From the NCBI GenBank assembly GCA_032052615.1, contig DAMBWF010000013.1, positions 22,471 to 86,470 of the forward strand: a DNA stretch of 64,000 nucleotides. Direction: 5' to 3'. The notes under the pieces were generated by a model. That model saw only the letters and a list, made by a program, of their open reading frames with translations, did no database searches and was not told the DNA's origin. The position numbers were made by a program, and so were the translations under genes. The number at the start of each line of letters is the position of its first letter. Within the stretch, counting starts at the first letter, position 1. This stretch comes from Pseudomonas_T sp032052615 (GTDB taxonomy: Bacteria; Pseudomonadota; Gammaproteobacteria; Pseudomonadales; Pseudomonadaceae). This document shows, one piece after another, positions 40,501 through 48,546 of this stretch.

Positions 40501-42449
40501 AGGTTGTCGGCGGCCAGTTTATTGCCGGAGGGGTCGGCCACCAGCAGCTCGAATTCGGCTTGGCTGTCGCCGTCGATTTCCTCGCCATCGAACAGCGGGC
40601 GCAGGCCCGGCAGGCGCTCGGCGGGCCAGACCGGCTGCACCAGTCGGCGGGTGATGGGCCGGCCACCGGACTCTTGCAGGCTGGCCTGGAGGATCAACTT
40701 GAGCGGGGATTTCACGTCGTGCCAGCGGCTTTCCACGTCCAGGGCGCCATGGCCTTCGTTGTCCAGGGTGGTCTCGTCCAGCTCCACGTCCTGGGTAAGC
40801 TCTTCCTCGGTGACCGAACCGAACTGATAGCCCGGCAAGGCCTCCACCGCCTCCCGTAGCGGACGCACGTAAAGCTGGCCGCTCAGGCGGTTGCCGGAGG
40901 CCGGGGCGCCGTAGAGGTAGCGGCCCTCCACGTCGAAGTGGGCGTTTTCTTCCGGCCGCAGCGGCTGGTCGCCGCCCTTGAGTTCCAAGGCCAGGCGCTC
41001 GGGAAGGAAGTCTTCCACGAGGAACTCGTAGAGCTCGCGCTCGCCACCGCCCAAGTCGAAATACACTTGCCAGCGCCCGGTGGGGGATTCCGCCGACAGC
41101 GGCAGGCTGTATTGGTAGAAGCCGCCCTCGCCCGGCTCCCAGACGAACTTGCGACTGACCTGATCGTCCGGTCGACGCAGTTCGACGCTCACCGGCTGGT
41201 TCTTCACCGGCCGCCCGTCCGCGTCCCGCAACAGAGCGTTGATCAGCACGGTTTCGCCGGGACGATAGAGGACGCGGGGACCGAAAACGAAGAATTGCAG
41301 GGCATGGCTGACCGAGCCGGCGATATCGAACTCGGCGAGGTCGAGGGCCGGGGTGGACAGTTGCAGCAGGCTGGTCTGCTCGCCCTGGCGCGCCACCACC
41401 AGCTCGGCCTTGGCGTGCCGCGCCAGGTCGGCATGGCCGTCGCTGTCGGTCTTGGCGCTCTCCAGCACCGCGCCGTCGCTATCGAGCAAGGTCAGATCGA
41501 CGCCCGCCAGGGGCCGGCCGCCCTCCAGAGCCTGGGCGAAGGCGGAAAGCCCATCCTTGTAGGCATGGAGGGACAGGCCGATGTCGCTCAGGGTGAACAG
41601 GGTGGCGGGCAGGGAATAGTCGTAGTCGCCGGAGCGGCGCATCACCGCCACGTAGACCCCGGCCTGTTTCAGCGGCTTGATGCTGGACAGAGGCAGGGTC
41701 AGGGTTTCGCGGGTGTTGCGCACCGGCTTGAGGTCGAAGCGGCCGCCATAGACCAGGTCGGCCATGGGCAGCAATTGCTTGGAGTCCCAGTAGTCGAGGG
41801 TGCCGCGCCGGCCCCAGCGGCTGAGGAAGGCCGGCAGCGTGGCGTCCTTGACGCGGAAGAACTCCACCTCCACCGAGTTCACGTTCAGGGCGATCACCGG
41901 CAGGCCCTCGGCCAGGCGGGTGGGCAGCAGCGAGCCCCGGCTGACGAAACCGACGCTGGCCTTCAGGTCGCGGGTCTCCAGGGCGGTCAGGCTCTGCTGG
42001 GCGAGGGTCGCGCCGTTCACCGCGCGCAGCCCGGCGTCGATGGTGAGGGTCAGCTTGCGCTTGGGCTCCAGGGGACGCAGGCGCAGCTCGGTGAGGTTGT
42101 CGGACAGCTCCCAGGCGCCGTCCACCGTTCCGCTCACGGTGTCGGTCAGGTGCAGGCGCTCGGCGAACTTCTGCTCCGGGTCCAGCGGCACCGAGAAGGT
42201 CACCGACAGCGTGCTGGCGCCGTCCTGCTGCACCTCGGAGACATCCACCACCTTCAGCTCCCGACCTTCGAAGCGCTTCGCCAGCGCGGCGGTATCCACC
42301 GCCGGCCGGGGCCGCGCGGCGGGCGCCGGAGCGGCCGCCGAGGCTTCGCGGGTCGCGTTCTGCTGGGAAGTACGGGCGGGCGGAGTGGAAGAATCGCAGG
42401 CACTGAGCAGCGCCAATGCGAAGGCCAGGACCAAGCCTTTCTTCGACAT
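37530..42449 (-). CDS. yfhM: Bacterial alpha-2-macroglobulin lipoprotein (thioester type, YfhM-like)
   Basis: A 1639-residue periplasmic lipoprotein. The signal MSKKGLVLAFALALLSAC gives lipidated Cys18, followed by an Ala/Pro-rich linker. Multiple macroglobulin beta-sandwich domains precede the thioester domain with Cys1171 in AYPYGCLEQTTSG. The CLEQ thioester covalently traps attacking proteases after bait-region cleavage. Alpha-helical toroid repeats and a receptor-binding-like C-terminal domain follow. The ATG at 42449 starts the lipoprotein signal; an upstream frame to 42698 adds 83 residues without homology and is rejected. The pbpC gene follows at once, so the pair is co-transcribed. 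Confidence 0.94.
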   Translation of the reverse strand: MSKKGLVLAFALALLSACDSSTPPARTSQQNATREASAAAPAPAARPRPAVDTAALAKRFEGRELKVVDVSEVQQDGASTLSVTFSVPLDPEQKFAERLHLTDTVSGTVDGAWELSDNLTELRLRPLEPKRKLTLTIDAGLRAVNGATLAQQSLTALETRDLKASVGFVSRGSLLPTRLAEGLPVIALNVNSVEVEFFRVKDATLPAFLSRWGRRGTLDYWDSKQLLPMADLVYGGRFDLKPVRNTRETLTLPLSSIKPLKQAGVYVAVMRRSGDYDYSLPATLFTLSDIGLSLHAYKDGLSAFAQALEGGRPLAGVDLTLLDSDGAVLESAKTDSDGHADLARHAKAELVVARQGEQTSLLQLSTPALDLAEFDIAGSVSHALQFFVFGPRVLYRPGETVLINALLRDADGRPVKNQPVSVELRRPDDQVSRKFVWEPGEGGFYQYSLPLSAESPTGRWQVYFDLGGGERELYEFLVEDFLPERLALELKGGDQPLRPEENAHFDVEGRYLYGAPASGNRLSGQLYVRPLREAVEALPGYQFGSVTEEELTQDVELDETTLDNEGHGALDVESRWHDVKSPLKLILQASLQESGGRPITRRLVQPVWPAERLPGLRPLFDGEEIDGDSQAEFELLVADPSGNKLAADNLRVRLVRERRDYYWNFAEGEGWSYHYNEKYLTLDEQQVGVAAGGTVKVGFPVEWGPYRVEVEDPESGLVSSVRFWAGYRWQDNVEGGAVRPDQVKLALDKPAYAEGEVAHVTVTPPAAGSGYLLVESANGPLWWQTIDVPAAGKTYDIPLAKEWLRHDLYVSALVIRPGERKANVTPKRAVGLLHLPLERAPRKLAVALEAPAKMRPNQPLKVKVHARNADGSPARGAHVLLSAVDVGILNITDYKTPDPFATLFGRKAYGADQYDVYGQLIEGGGRLASLAFGGDAALASGGKRPQTNVTIVARQAQPVALDEQGEGEVSVDIPDFNGELRVMAQAWTDERYGVAEAKTVVAAPLVAELSAPRFLAGGDRSQLALDLTNLSGSEQNLAVRLAVEGPLALEQADSQSLKLAEGQRTTLRIPVRATAGGFEQARVMLDVQGLSVPGENLPPFARSWTLGTRPAYPAQTQQFRAVLKGEPWSLPAGTLAQYEPASLEGLLAVSSRPPLNLAQQVSALKAYPYGCLEQTTSGLYPSLYADGATLERLGLKGEPDEQRRKAIELGIERLLSMQRYNGSFGLWSADSEEEYWLTAYVTDFLLRAREQGFAVPPEPLKKASERLLRYLQDPSLIDINYSYSTEHSRFAVQAYAGYVLARSQQAPLGNLRALFERRADARSGLPLVHLAVALKQMGDGPRAEQALQAGLAVKRTDEEWYSDYGSPVRDQALILSLLEENDLAADAREQRLFDLSETLGVREWLSTQERNALFLAGRGLLGKPEQHWTATLAAADQQRELSDARPGLKLDGPLLAEPLTLRNGSEAPLYQRLTLSGYPRQAPTPGGSNLQIERQYLGTDGRPLNLDRLESGQLVLVHLAVKAKERVPDALVVDLLPAGLELENQNLAQSSASLQDAGGEVKQWLEAMQESPLKHQEFRDDRYVAAVDVSSYDTRHLLYLARAVTPGTYRVPPPQVDSMYRPAWHAVGAAPDRLVVNGH

Positions 42450-42615
42450 GCGGGAGGGCTCCGGAAGGGGGTGGGCGGTGGTGCGCACTATACCGGGCGC
42501 GCTCCGGCGCGACGAGGGCGAAACGGCGCGAAACATGCACCGCCGCACACTCTGTGCGCAACCGGATCGACGCGCCAGGGCGGGTATACTGCGCGGCCCC
42601 TCACCGGAAGACGCC

Positions 42616-43956
42616 ATGAACGCATTCCAGGACGCCTGGCGCGACACCGCCACCCATCGCCGGGTCTGGGCCCTGGCGGCGCCGATGATCCTCTCCAACC
42701 TCTCCGTGCCGCTGGTGACCCTGGTGGATAGCGCGGTGGTCGGCCACTTGCCCCAGGCGGCCTCCCTCGCCGCGGTGGCGGTGGGCAGTACCCTCTATGT
42801 GATGCTGGTGGCCAGCCTGGGCTTCCTGCGCATGGGCAGCACTGGCTTCGCCGCCCAAGCCGCCGGGCGCGACGACGGCGGCGAGCTGCGCCGGGTACTG
42901 GCCCAAAGCCTGCTGCTGGCCCTGGGCCTGGCGCTGTTGCTGGGACTGCTGGCGATGCCCCTGAGCCGCCTCGCCCTGGGCCTGATGAACCCCACGACGG
43001 CCCTGGACGACCTCACCCGGGATTTCTTCCACACCCGCCTGCTCGGGCTGCCGGCGGCCCTCGCCAACTATGCCCTGGTGGGCTGGCTGCTGGGCACCCA
43101 GAACGCCCGGGCACCCCTGGCGATCCTGCTGACCACCAACCTGTGCAACATCGTGTTGGCGGTCTGGTTCGTCCTCGGGCTGGAGGGAGGCGTGGTCGGC
43201 GCGGCGCGGGCGGCGGTGCTCGCCGAGTGGAGCGGCGCGATCATCGGCCTGTATCTGACCCGGGGCGCGCTGCGACGCTTCCCCGGCCGGCCGGACTGGG
43301 CGGCGTTGCGACGCTGGGCCGCCTGGCGGCCGCTGCTGGCGGTGAACCGGGACATCTTCATCCGCTCCCTGGCCCTGCAAGGGGTGTTCTTCCTGGTGAC
43401 CGTGCAGGGGGCGCGACTGGGGGAAGCCACCGTGGCCGCCAACGCCCTGTTGCTCAACGGCCTGCTGCTCTGCGCCTATGCCCTGGACGGCCTGGCCCAC
43501 GCCGTGGAGGCCCTCTGCGGGCACGCGATCGGCGCGGCCGACCGCCGGGCCCTGCGACGCACCCTGTGGGTGGCGGGCGGCTGGTCGTTGCTGGCCAGCG
43601 CCGTTTTCGCCGTGGCCTTCCTGTTGCGGGGCGACCTGCTGGTGGACCTGCAAAGCGACATCGCCGAGGTGCGCCAGGTGGCCTACCGCTACCTGCCCTA
43701 CCTGGCGCTGCTGCCCCTGGTGGGGGTGTGGAGCTACCTGCTGGATGGCCTGTTCATCGGCGCCACCCGGGCCCGAGAAATGCGCGATGCCATGCTCGGC
43801 GCACTGGCCGTCGCGCTGCCCCTGGGCTGGGCGCTGCAAGGGCTGGACAACCATGGACTGTGGCTGGCCTTCCTCGCCTTCATGGCGCTGCGCGCCCTCT
43901 GGCTCGGCGTCTTCGCCTGGCGCCTGAACCGCCGCGACGGCTGGGTGCGCGGCTAG
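42616..43956 (+). CDS. dinF: MATE-family multidrug/Na+ antiporter, DinF subgroup
   Basis: A 446-residue membrane protein with about 12 helices in two MatE repeats. Typical MATE sequences are LAAPMILSNLSVPLVTLVDSA at the start (quoted up to the first helix), GFLRMGSTGFAAQAAG and, in repeat two, LLLNGLLLCAYALDGLAHAVEA. The pattern DGLAHAVEALCGHAIG is characteristic of DinF-like members. The substrate is unknown. The ATG at 42616 is the first that leads directly into the first helix. A -10-like TATACT lies at 42585-42590. The gene is divergent from the macroglobulin lipoprotein. Confidence 0.9.
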   Translation: MNAFQDAWRDTATHRRVWALAAPMILSNLSVPLVTLVDSAVVGHLPQAASLAAVAVGSTLYVMLVASLGFLRMGSTGFAAQAAGRDDGGELRRVLAQSLLLALGLALLLGLLAMPLSRLALGLMNPTTALDDLTRDFFHTRLLGLPAALANYALVGWLLGTQNARAPLAILLTTNLCNIVLAVWFVLGLEGGVVGAARAAVLAEWSGAIIGLYLTRGALRRFPGRPDWAALRRWAAWRPLLAVNRDIFIRSLALQGVFFLVTVQGARLGEATVAANALLLNGLLLCAYALDGLAHAVEALCGHAIGAADRRALRRTLWVAGGWSLLASAVFAVAFLLRGDLLVDLQSDIAEVRQVAYRYLPYLALLPLVGVWSYLLDGLFIGATRAREMRDAMLGALAVALPLGWALQGLDNHGLWLAFLAFMALRALWLGVFAWRLNRRDGWVRG

Positions 43957-44107
43957 GCCGAGACACCCGGCGGCCCACCTGGCGAGGAGTCGGGCTCCCC
44001 AGGGCACGGCGGTCGCCAGAGCCGCCCGTCAACGGCTGCCGAGGCTCGCGCCACCTATTCATCGGCCCGCTCGACCCACCGAGGAGATGCGAGAGGTCTT
44101 CGCCGTC

Positions 44108-45460
44108 CTAGGGCCAGACCGGCGGGTCGCCCCCCAGTGGACAGGCCGGCCGCGCCCAGCGCAACGGCTGCTCGCCGATCCGCAGCGGCGAGCGCAGGCG
44201 TCGCGCCTCCCCCCAGGCGGTGCGTTCGAGCACCGAGTCGAAGTCGGCCTCCGTCTCCGCCGCGAGGGGCGACGAGGCCGTCGGAACCTCCCGCTCCATC
44301 AGCAGCCGCGCGGTGCGCGCCAGGGACAGGCGCGGCGAGCCGCCGATGCCGTCTTCCAGGCGCCGGGCCAGGGCGCGGATCGCGGCGGCGGCCATCAGGT
44401 AGCCGGTGGCGTGGTCCAGGGCTTGCACGGGCAGCGGCACCGGTTGCGCGGCCTGGCGCCAAGCCATGCCCGCCGCGGCGATCCCGCTGCTCATCTGCAC
44501 CAGGCTGTCGAACCCGCGCCGGTTGCGCCAGGGTCCGCTCCAGCCGTAGGCGTTCAGCGCCACGTCCACCAGCCCGGGGGACAGGGCGCGGCGGCGCTCG
44601 GCGTCGTAGCCCAAGCGCTCCAGGGCGTCGGCGCGATAGCCGTGCAACAGCAGGTCGGCGCGGCCCAGCAGCGCCTCGAAGGTGGCGCGGTCGGGGCCCC
44701 GGCGCAGGTCCAGACGAGCGCAGCGCTTGCCCAGGGCGACGTCCGGCACCAAGCCCGGTTCGTCCCAGCCCGGCGGGTCGATGCGCAGCACCTCGGCGCC
44801 CAGCCCGGCCAGGGCGCGACTGGCCACCGGTCCGGCCAGCACCCGGGTCAGGTCCAGCACCCGCACGCCCGCCAGGGGCCGCTCCAGCGTGCCCCGCCAG
44901 GCGAGCGCCGGGCCGTCCCCCGGCGCGTCCCAGGCGATCAAGGGCTCGTCCCGCACCGCCCGCCCCTGGGGATGGGCGCGCCAGGTGTCGGCGTCGTGCA
45001 TGACCGCCGCGCAGCCACCGGCCTCCACCACGGCCTCCTCCAGGGCCTCCACCGACCAACCCGCCACCCGCGCCGCCAGGGCCTCGCGATCCGCGCAGGC
45101 GCCGACCACCCGCTCGGCGGCGGCCCGGTGGGCGGGAGCGTTGGTGTGAAGGCGGATCCAGCCGTCGCGGCCCCGGTAGTCTCCCGCCAACGGGTCCCAG
45201 GATGGCGGCAGGCGCCAGCCCAGGGGCCGGATCGAACCGGCGAACCAGTACGAGGCCAGGCGCCGGTCCACGGTTACCATCGGCCGCCCGGCGCCGCGCC
45301 GGTCCAGCAGGTCGGCCGTGGCCAGCCCCACGGCGGCGATACTCTCGGCGGCCAGGTCAGTGACGGCGAAGGCCGAGGGCAAGGCGCCTTCGCCGATCAC
45401 CCGAGGCGACGGCGCCGTCGCCGGCAAACCGAGCGCGTGTTCGATGACGGACAGCGACAT
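44108..45460 (-). CDS. Family III (CaiB/BaiF-like) CoA-transferase with apparently permuted domain order
   Basis: A 450-residue protein. The Rossmann part of a family III CoA-transferase starts only near residue 196 (LAGVRVLDLTRVLAGPVASR) and is followed by FDSLVQMSSGIAAAG and Asp349 in ALDHATG, which corresponds to the catalytic Asp that forms the glutamyl/aspartyl-CoA intermediate. The ~190 residues in front contain GRDGWIRLHTN, VAGWSVEALEEAVVEAGG and a final HPQG region, which resemble the C-terminal small domain of canonical enzymes. So the usual C-terminal domain appears to come first. Substrates are unknown. GGAGG precedes the ATG. It is divergent from a DUF2214 gene. Confidence 0.82.
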   Translation of the reverse strand: MSLSVIEHALGLPATAPSPRVIGEGALPSAFAVTDLAAESIAAVGLATADLLDRRGAGRPMVTVDRRLASYWFAGSIRPLGWRLPPSWDPLAGDYRGRDGWIRLHTNAPAHRAAAERVVGACADREALAARVAGWSVEALEEAVVEAGGCAAVMHDADTWRAHPQGRAVRDEPLIAWDAPGDGPALAWRGTLERPLAGVRVLDLTRVLAGPVASRALAGLGAEVLRIDPPGWDEPGLVPDVALGKRCARLDLRRGPDRATFEALLGRADLLLHGYRADALERLGYDAERRRALSPGLVDVALNAYGWSGPWRNRRGFDSLVQMSSGIAAAGMAWRQAAQPVPLPVQALDHATGYLMAAAAIRALARRLEDGIGGSPRLSLARTARLLMEREVPTASSPLAAETEADFDSVLERTAWGEARRLRSPLRIGEQPLRWARPACPLGGDPPVWP

Positions 45461-45537
45461 CGTTTATCCTCCCGCGTGTCGTCCCATACCACCGCCGCCG
45501 GGGCATCGCGCCTCCCGGCGGCGGCCAGAGGAACATC

Positions 45538-45993
45538 ATGGCCCAAGCTCTCGCCGCTTACCTGCATTATCTGTCGATCTTCATCCTCTTCGGCCTGCTG
45601 ACCGTGGAGCACCGGCTGTTCCGCCTGCCCCTGGACCTGGACCGGGCGCGCAGCCTGCTGCGGGTCGACATCGCCTACGGGCTGTGCGCCCTGGTGGTGC
45701 TGGGCAGCGGCGCGGCGCGGGCGCTCTGGTTCGCCAAGGGCCCGGTTTACTACCAGCACAACGGCGTGTTCCACGCCAAGGTGGGGCTGTTCCTGCTGGT
45801 GGTGGCGCTGTCGATCCTGCCCACCCTCACCTACCTGGGCTGGCGCCGGGCCCTGCGTGCCGGCGAGGTGCCCCAAGTGACCCCGGGGCGCGGCCGGGCG
45901 GTGATCATGGCGATCCGCCTGGAGCTGTTGCTGCTGATGATCATGCCGCTGCTGGCCACCCTGATGGCTCGCGGCTTCGGCATGTTCGGCTGA
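45538..45993 (+). CDS. DUF2214 inner-membrane protein
   Basis: A 151-residue protein with four predicted membrane helices (about 5-25, 45-65, 78-98 and 125-148). It contains LHYLSIFILFGLLTVEHRLF and the KGPVYYQHNGVFHAKVGLF segment typical of DUF2214. No function is established for the family. GAGG precedes the ATG. The stop overlaps the start of the next gene (TGATG), so the two are translationally coupled. Confidence 0.85.
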   Translation: MAQALAAYLHYLSIFILFGLLTVEHRLFRLPLDLDRARSLLRVDIAYGLCALVVLGSGAARALWFAKGPVYYQHNGVFHAKVGLFLLVVALSILPTLTYLGWRRALRAGEVPQVTPGRGRAVIMAIRLELLLLMIMPLLATLMARGFGMFG

Positions 45994-46544
45994 TGCGGGC
46001 GAGGCGTCCCGGGCTGGCATTGCTGGCCGCCGGTCTGGCCACGGCGCTCGGCGGCTGCGCCAGCATGAGCCCGGAGCAGTGCCGCTCGGCGGACTGGCGC
46101 GCGGTGGGCTACCGGGATGGCGCCAACGGCGTGGACCGCGCCCGGGTCGATGCCTATGCCGAGGACTGCGCCCAGGCGGGCGTACGCCCCGACCGTGGCG
46201 CCTACCGGGCCGGCTGGAACGCCGGCATTCCTACTTTCTGTACCGCCGAGCGAGGCTGGCGCCTGGGCCTGGACGGCTACGAGTCGCGCTACGTGTGCGT
46301 CGGCCAGCCCGGCGAACGGGCGTTCTTCCGCGCCCAGGAAGCCGGCCTGCGGCTGTATGGCCTGCGCCGGGCGCTGCGGGACATCGAGGCGGAGGTCGAC
46401 CGCCTCGAAGCACGCCTTCACGACGAGCAGGACGCCGAGCGCCGCTCGCGCTGGCGCGCCCGTCTGCGGGAAGCCCGCCGCGACCGCGACTACCTGCGCG
46501 ACCGATTGCTGGAAGAATCCCTGATCCCCGCCGGGCGTTACTGA
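45993..46544 (+). CDS. DUF2799 lipoprotein
   Basis: A 183-residue exported lipoprotein with lipobox LGGC (Cys22 region of MRARRPGLALLAAGLATALGG followed by C). The DUF2799 signature is SPEQCRSADWRAVGYRDG and AYRAGWNAGIPTFC. A long charged helix (about 125-175) follows and could form a coiled coil. The start overlaps the DUF2214 stop by one base. The stop region overlaps the convergent AhpD-like gene by 7 bp. Function is unknown; an envelope location is expected. Confidence 0.82.
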   Translation: MRARRPGLALLAAGLATALGGCASMSPEQCRSADWRAVGYRDGANGVDRARVDAYAEDCAQAGVRPDRGAYRAGWNAGIPTFCTAERGWRLGLDGYESRYVCVGQPGERAFFRAQEAGLRLYGLRRALRDIEAEVDRLEARLHDEQDAERRSRWRARLREARRDRDYLRDRLLEESLIPAGRY

Positions 46545-46969
46545 CGCATCCCCACCGCCAGGCGGTTGAAGGCATTCATCAGCGCCACGGCGATACTCAG
46601 GTCGGTGATCTCCGCCGGGCTGAAATGGGCCTCCAAGGGGTGGTACACCGCGTCCGGCGCCTGGGTCTCGGCAATGCGGGTGAGGGATTCCGCCCAGTCC
46701 AGGGCCGCCCGCTCCCGCTCGCTGAAACGCCCGCTGACCCGCCAGCCGGCCAGGGCATCGAGGCGTGCCTGCTCCTCGCCCCGCTGGCGCAGCGCCTGGG
46801 TATGCAGTTCCAGGCAGTAGGCGCAGCCATTGATCTGGGAAATCCGCAGGTAGACCAGTTCCAGCAGGGGCGCGCCGACGGGACCGCGCTCCAGGGCGGC
46901 CTTGGTCGCGACCAAGCCGCGCATGGCGTCGGCGGACAAATGGGCGTAGGGCTGGCGCGGGGTGCTCAT
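46538..46969 (-). CDS. AhpD/carboxymuconolactone decarboxylase-family protein
   Basis: A 143-residue AhpD-like protein with the redox-active CxxC in SQINGCAYCLELHTQALRQ and the following His. It is all-alpha and likely oligomeric, with peroxidase or disulfide-reducing activity. GGAG precedes the ATG at 46969. An upstream extension to 47314 would run into the divergent regulator and is rejected. It is divergent from a MocR-type regulator (89-bp gap), a pairing seen often, so that regulator probably controls it. Confidence 0.87.
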   Translation of the reverse strand: MSTPRQPYAHLSADAMRGLVATKAALERGPVGAPLLELVYLRISQINGCAYCLELHTQALRQRGEEQARLDALAGWRVSGRFSERERAALDWAESLTRIAETQAPDAVYHPLEAHFSPAEITDLSIAVALMNAFNRLAVGMRQ

Positions 46970-47058
46970 GGCGGGCTCCGTGTGTGCGTGAGAGGACGCC
47001 ACTGTAGGCGCGCCATGGCATAGTCGACAGGGCCAAGATCGAGGAAACGGACTGGGAC

Positions 47059-48480
47059 ATGGGCAACCTCTTCGACACCGATCCGCCCGGGCTGCGGCCC
47101 GACCGGAGCACGCCTCTCTACCGCCAGGTGTACCGGCGCTTCCGCGATGCCATCGCCCAGGGTCGGTTGCGCCCCGGTGATCGCGTGCCGGCGGTGCGCG
47201 CCTTGGCCAGCGAGCTGAACCTGGCCCGGGGCACGGTGGAGGCGGCCTATCAACTGCTGATCGGCGAGGGCTACCTGTTGCCGCGCGGACCGGCGGGGAC
47301 GGTGGTCTCGCCACACCTGCCGAGCGCGCCGCCGGGTTTGGCGCCGGCGCCGGCGGCTGCCGTCCCCGCCTCGCAGTACGCCGGCAGCGGGTCGCCCCGG
47401 CCGTTCCAACTGGGCTTGCCGGCCCTGGACGCGTTTCCCCGGGCGCTGTGGAACCGCCTGGCGGCCCGACGCCTGCGGACTCTCGGCCTGGAGAGCCTGG
47501 ACTACCCCGATCCGGCCGGCCACGGCCCGCTGCGGGCGGCCATCGCCGCCTACCTGGGCATCGCCCGGGGCATTGCCTGCGAGCCGGCCCAGGTATTCGT
47601 CACCGCCGGCTACCGAGGCGCCCTGGACTTGATCTGTCGCGCCCTGCTGCGGCCCGGCGACGCCTGCTGGTACGAGGACCCCGGCTATTTCCTCGCCCGC
47701 GAGCAACTGACGGCGGCGGGCGCGCGGCTGGTCCCGGTACCGGTGGACGGCGAGGGGCTGAACGTCGAGGCCGGCATCGCCCGGGCGCCCGGGGCGCGCT
47801 TCGCGGTAGTCACGCCGACCCACCAGAGCCCGCTGGGAGTCTCGCTGTCCCTGCAACGGCGGCTGGCATTGCTGGAGTGGGCGGCGGTCGCCGGGGCCTG
47901 GGTGATCGAGGACGACTACGACAGCGAGTACCGCTACAGCGGCCGGCCGCTGCCCGCCCTGAAGAGCCTGGATCGTCCGCAGCGGGTGCTCTACGCCGGG
48001 ACCTTCAGCAAGGTGCTCTACCCCGGCCTGCGCCTGGCCTATCTGGTCGTTCCAGCCGCCGAGGTGGCCCGCTTCGCGCGCTGCGCCGAGCTGTTCCACG
48101 GCGCCTGCCCGGTGCTGCTCCAGGCGACGCTGCGGGATTTCCTCGCGGAAGGTCACTTCGCCCGCCACCTGAAGCGCATGCGCGGGCTCTACGCCCGGCG
48201 CCGCGACCTCCTCCAGCAAGCCTTGGAGGCCCGCCTGGGCGATAGGCTGCGGATCGACCGCCAGGCCGGCGGCATGCACGTGCTGGCGCGTCTGGCGGAG
48301 GGCACGGACGACGGCGTGATCGCGGACCGCGCCGCCGCCCGCGGGCTGGCGGTGCAGGCGCTGTCGCGCTGGACGCTGGAGGCGCCGGCGACCCCCGGCC
48401 TGCTATTGGGCTTCACCCATGTCGCCGACGCGGAGCAGGCCCGGCGCTGGGTCGACCGACTGGCGGAGACCGTCGGCTGA
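47059..48480 (+). CDS. MocR/PdxR-type transcriptional regulator (GntR wHTH plus aminotransferase domain)
   Basis: A 473-residue regulator. The GntR winged helix at about 18-85 has LYRQVYRRFRDAIAQGRLRP and PAVRALASELNLARGTVEAA. A class I aminotransferase-like domain follows (about 110-470) with PLP-binding Lys318 in YAGTFSKVLYPGLRLAY and DDYDSEYRYSGRP. Such proteins bind PLP or PLP adducts to sense amino compounds. The gene is divergent from an AhpD-like gene, its most likely target. The effector is not inferable. It is convergent with speA. Confidence 0.9.
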   Translation: MGNLFDTDPPGLRPDRSTPLYRQVYRRFRDAIAQGRLRPGDRVPAVRALASELNLARGTVEAAYQLLIGEGYLLPRGPAGTVVSPHLPSAPPGLAPAPAAAVPASQYAGSGSPRPFQLGLPALDAFPRALWNRLAARRLRTLGLESLDYPDPAGHGPLRAAIAAYLGIARGIACEPAQVFVTAGYRGALDLICRALLRPGDACWYEDPGYFLAREQLTAAGARLVPVPVDGEGLNVEAGIARAPGARFAVVTPTHQSPLGVSLSLQRRLALLEWAAVAGAWVIEDDYDSEYRYSGRPLPALKSLDRPQRVLYAGTFSKVLYPGLRLAYLVVPAAEVARFARCAELFHGACPVLLQATLRDFLAEGHFARHLKRMRGLYARRRDLLQQALEARLGDRLRIDRQAGGMHVLARLAEGTDDGVIADRAAARGLAVQALSRWTLEAPATPGLLLGFTHVADAEQARRWVDRLAETVG

Positions 48481-48546
48481 GTCGGGATAAGCGGGAGGCG
48501 CCACGGACCCGCGCGACCGCGAAGCGGCCGAGCGGGCCCGGTGCGG

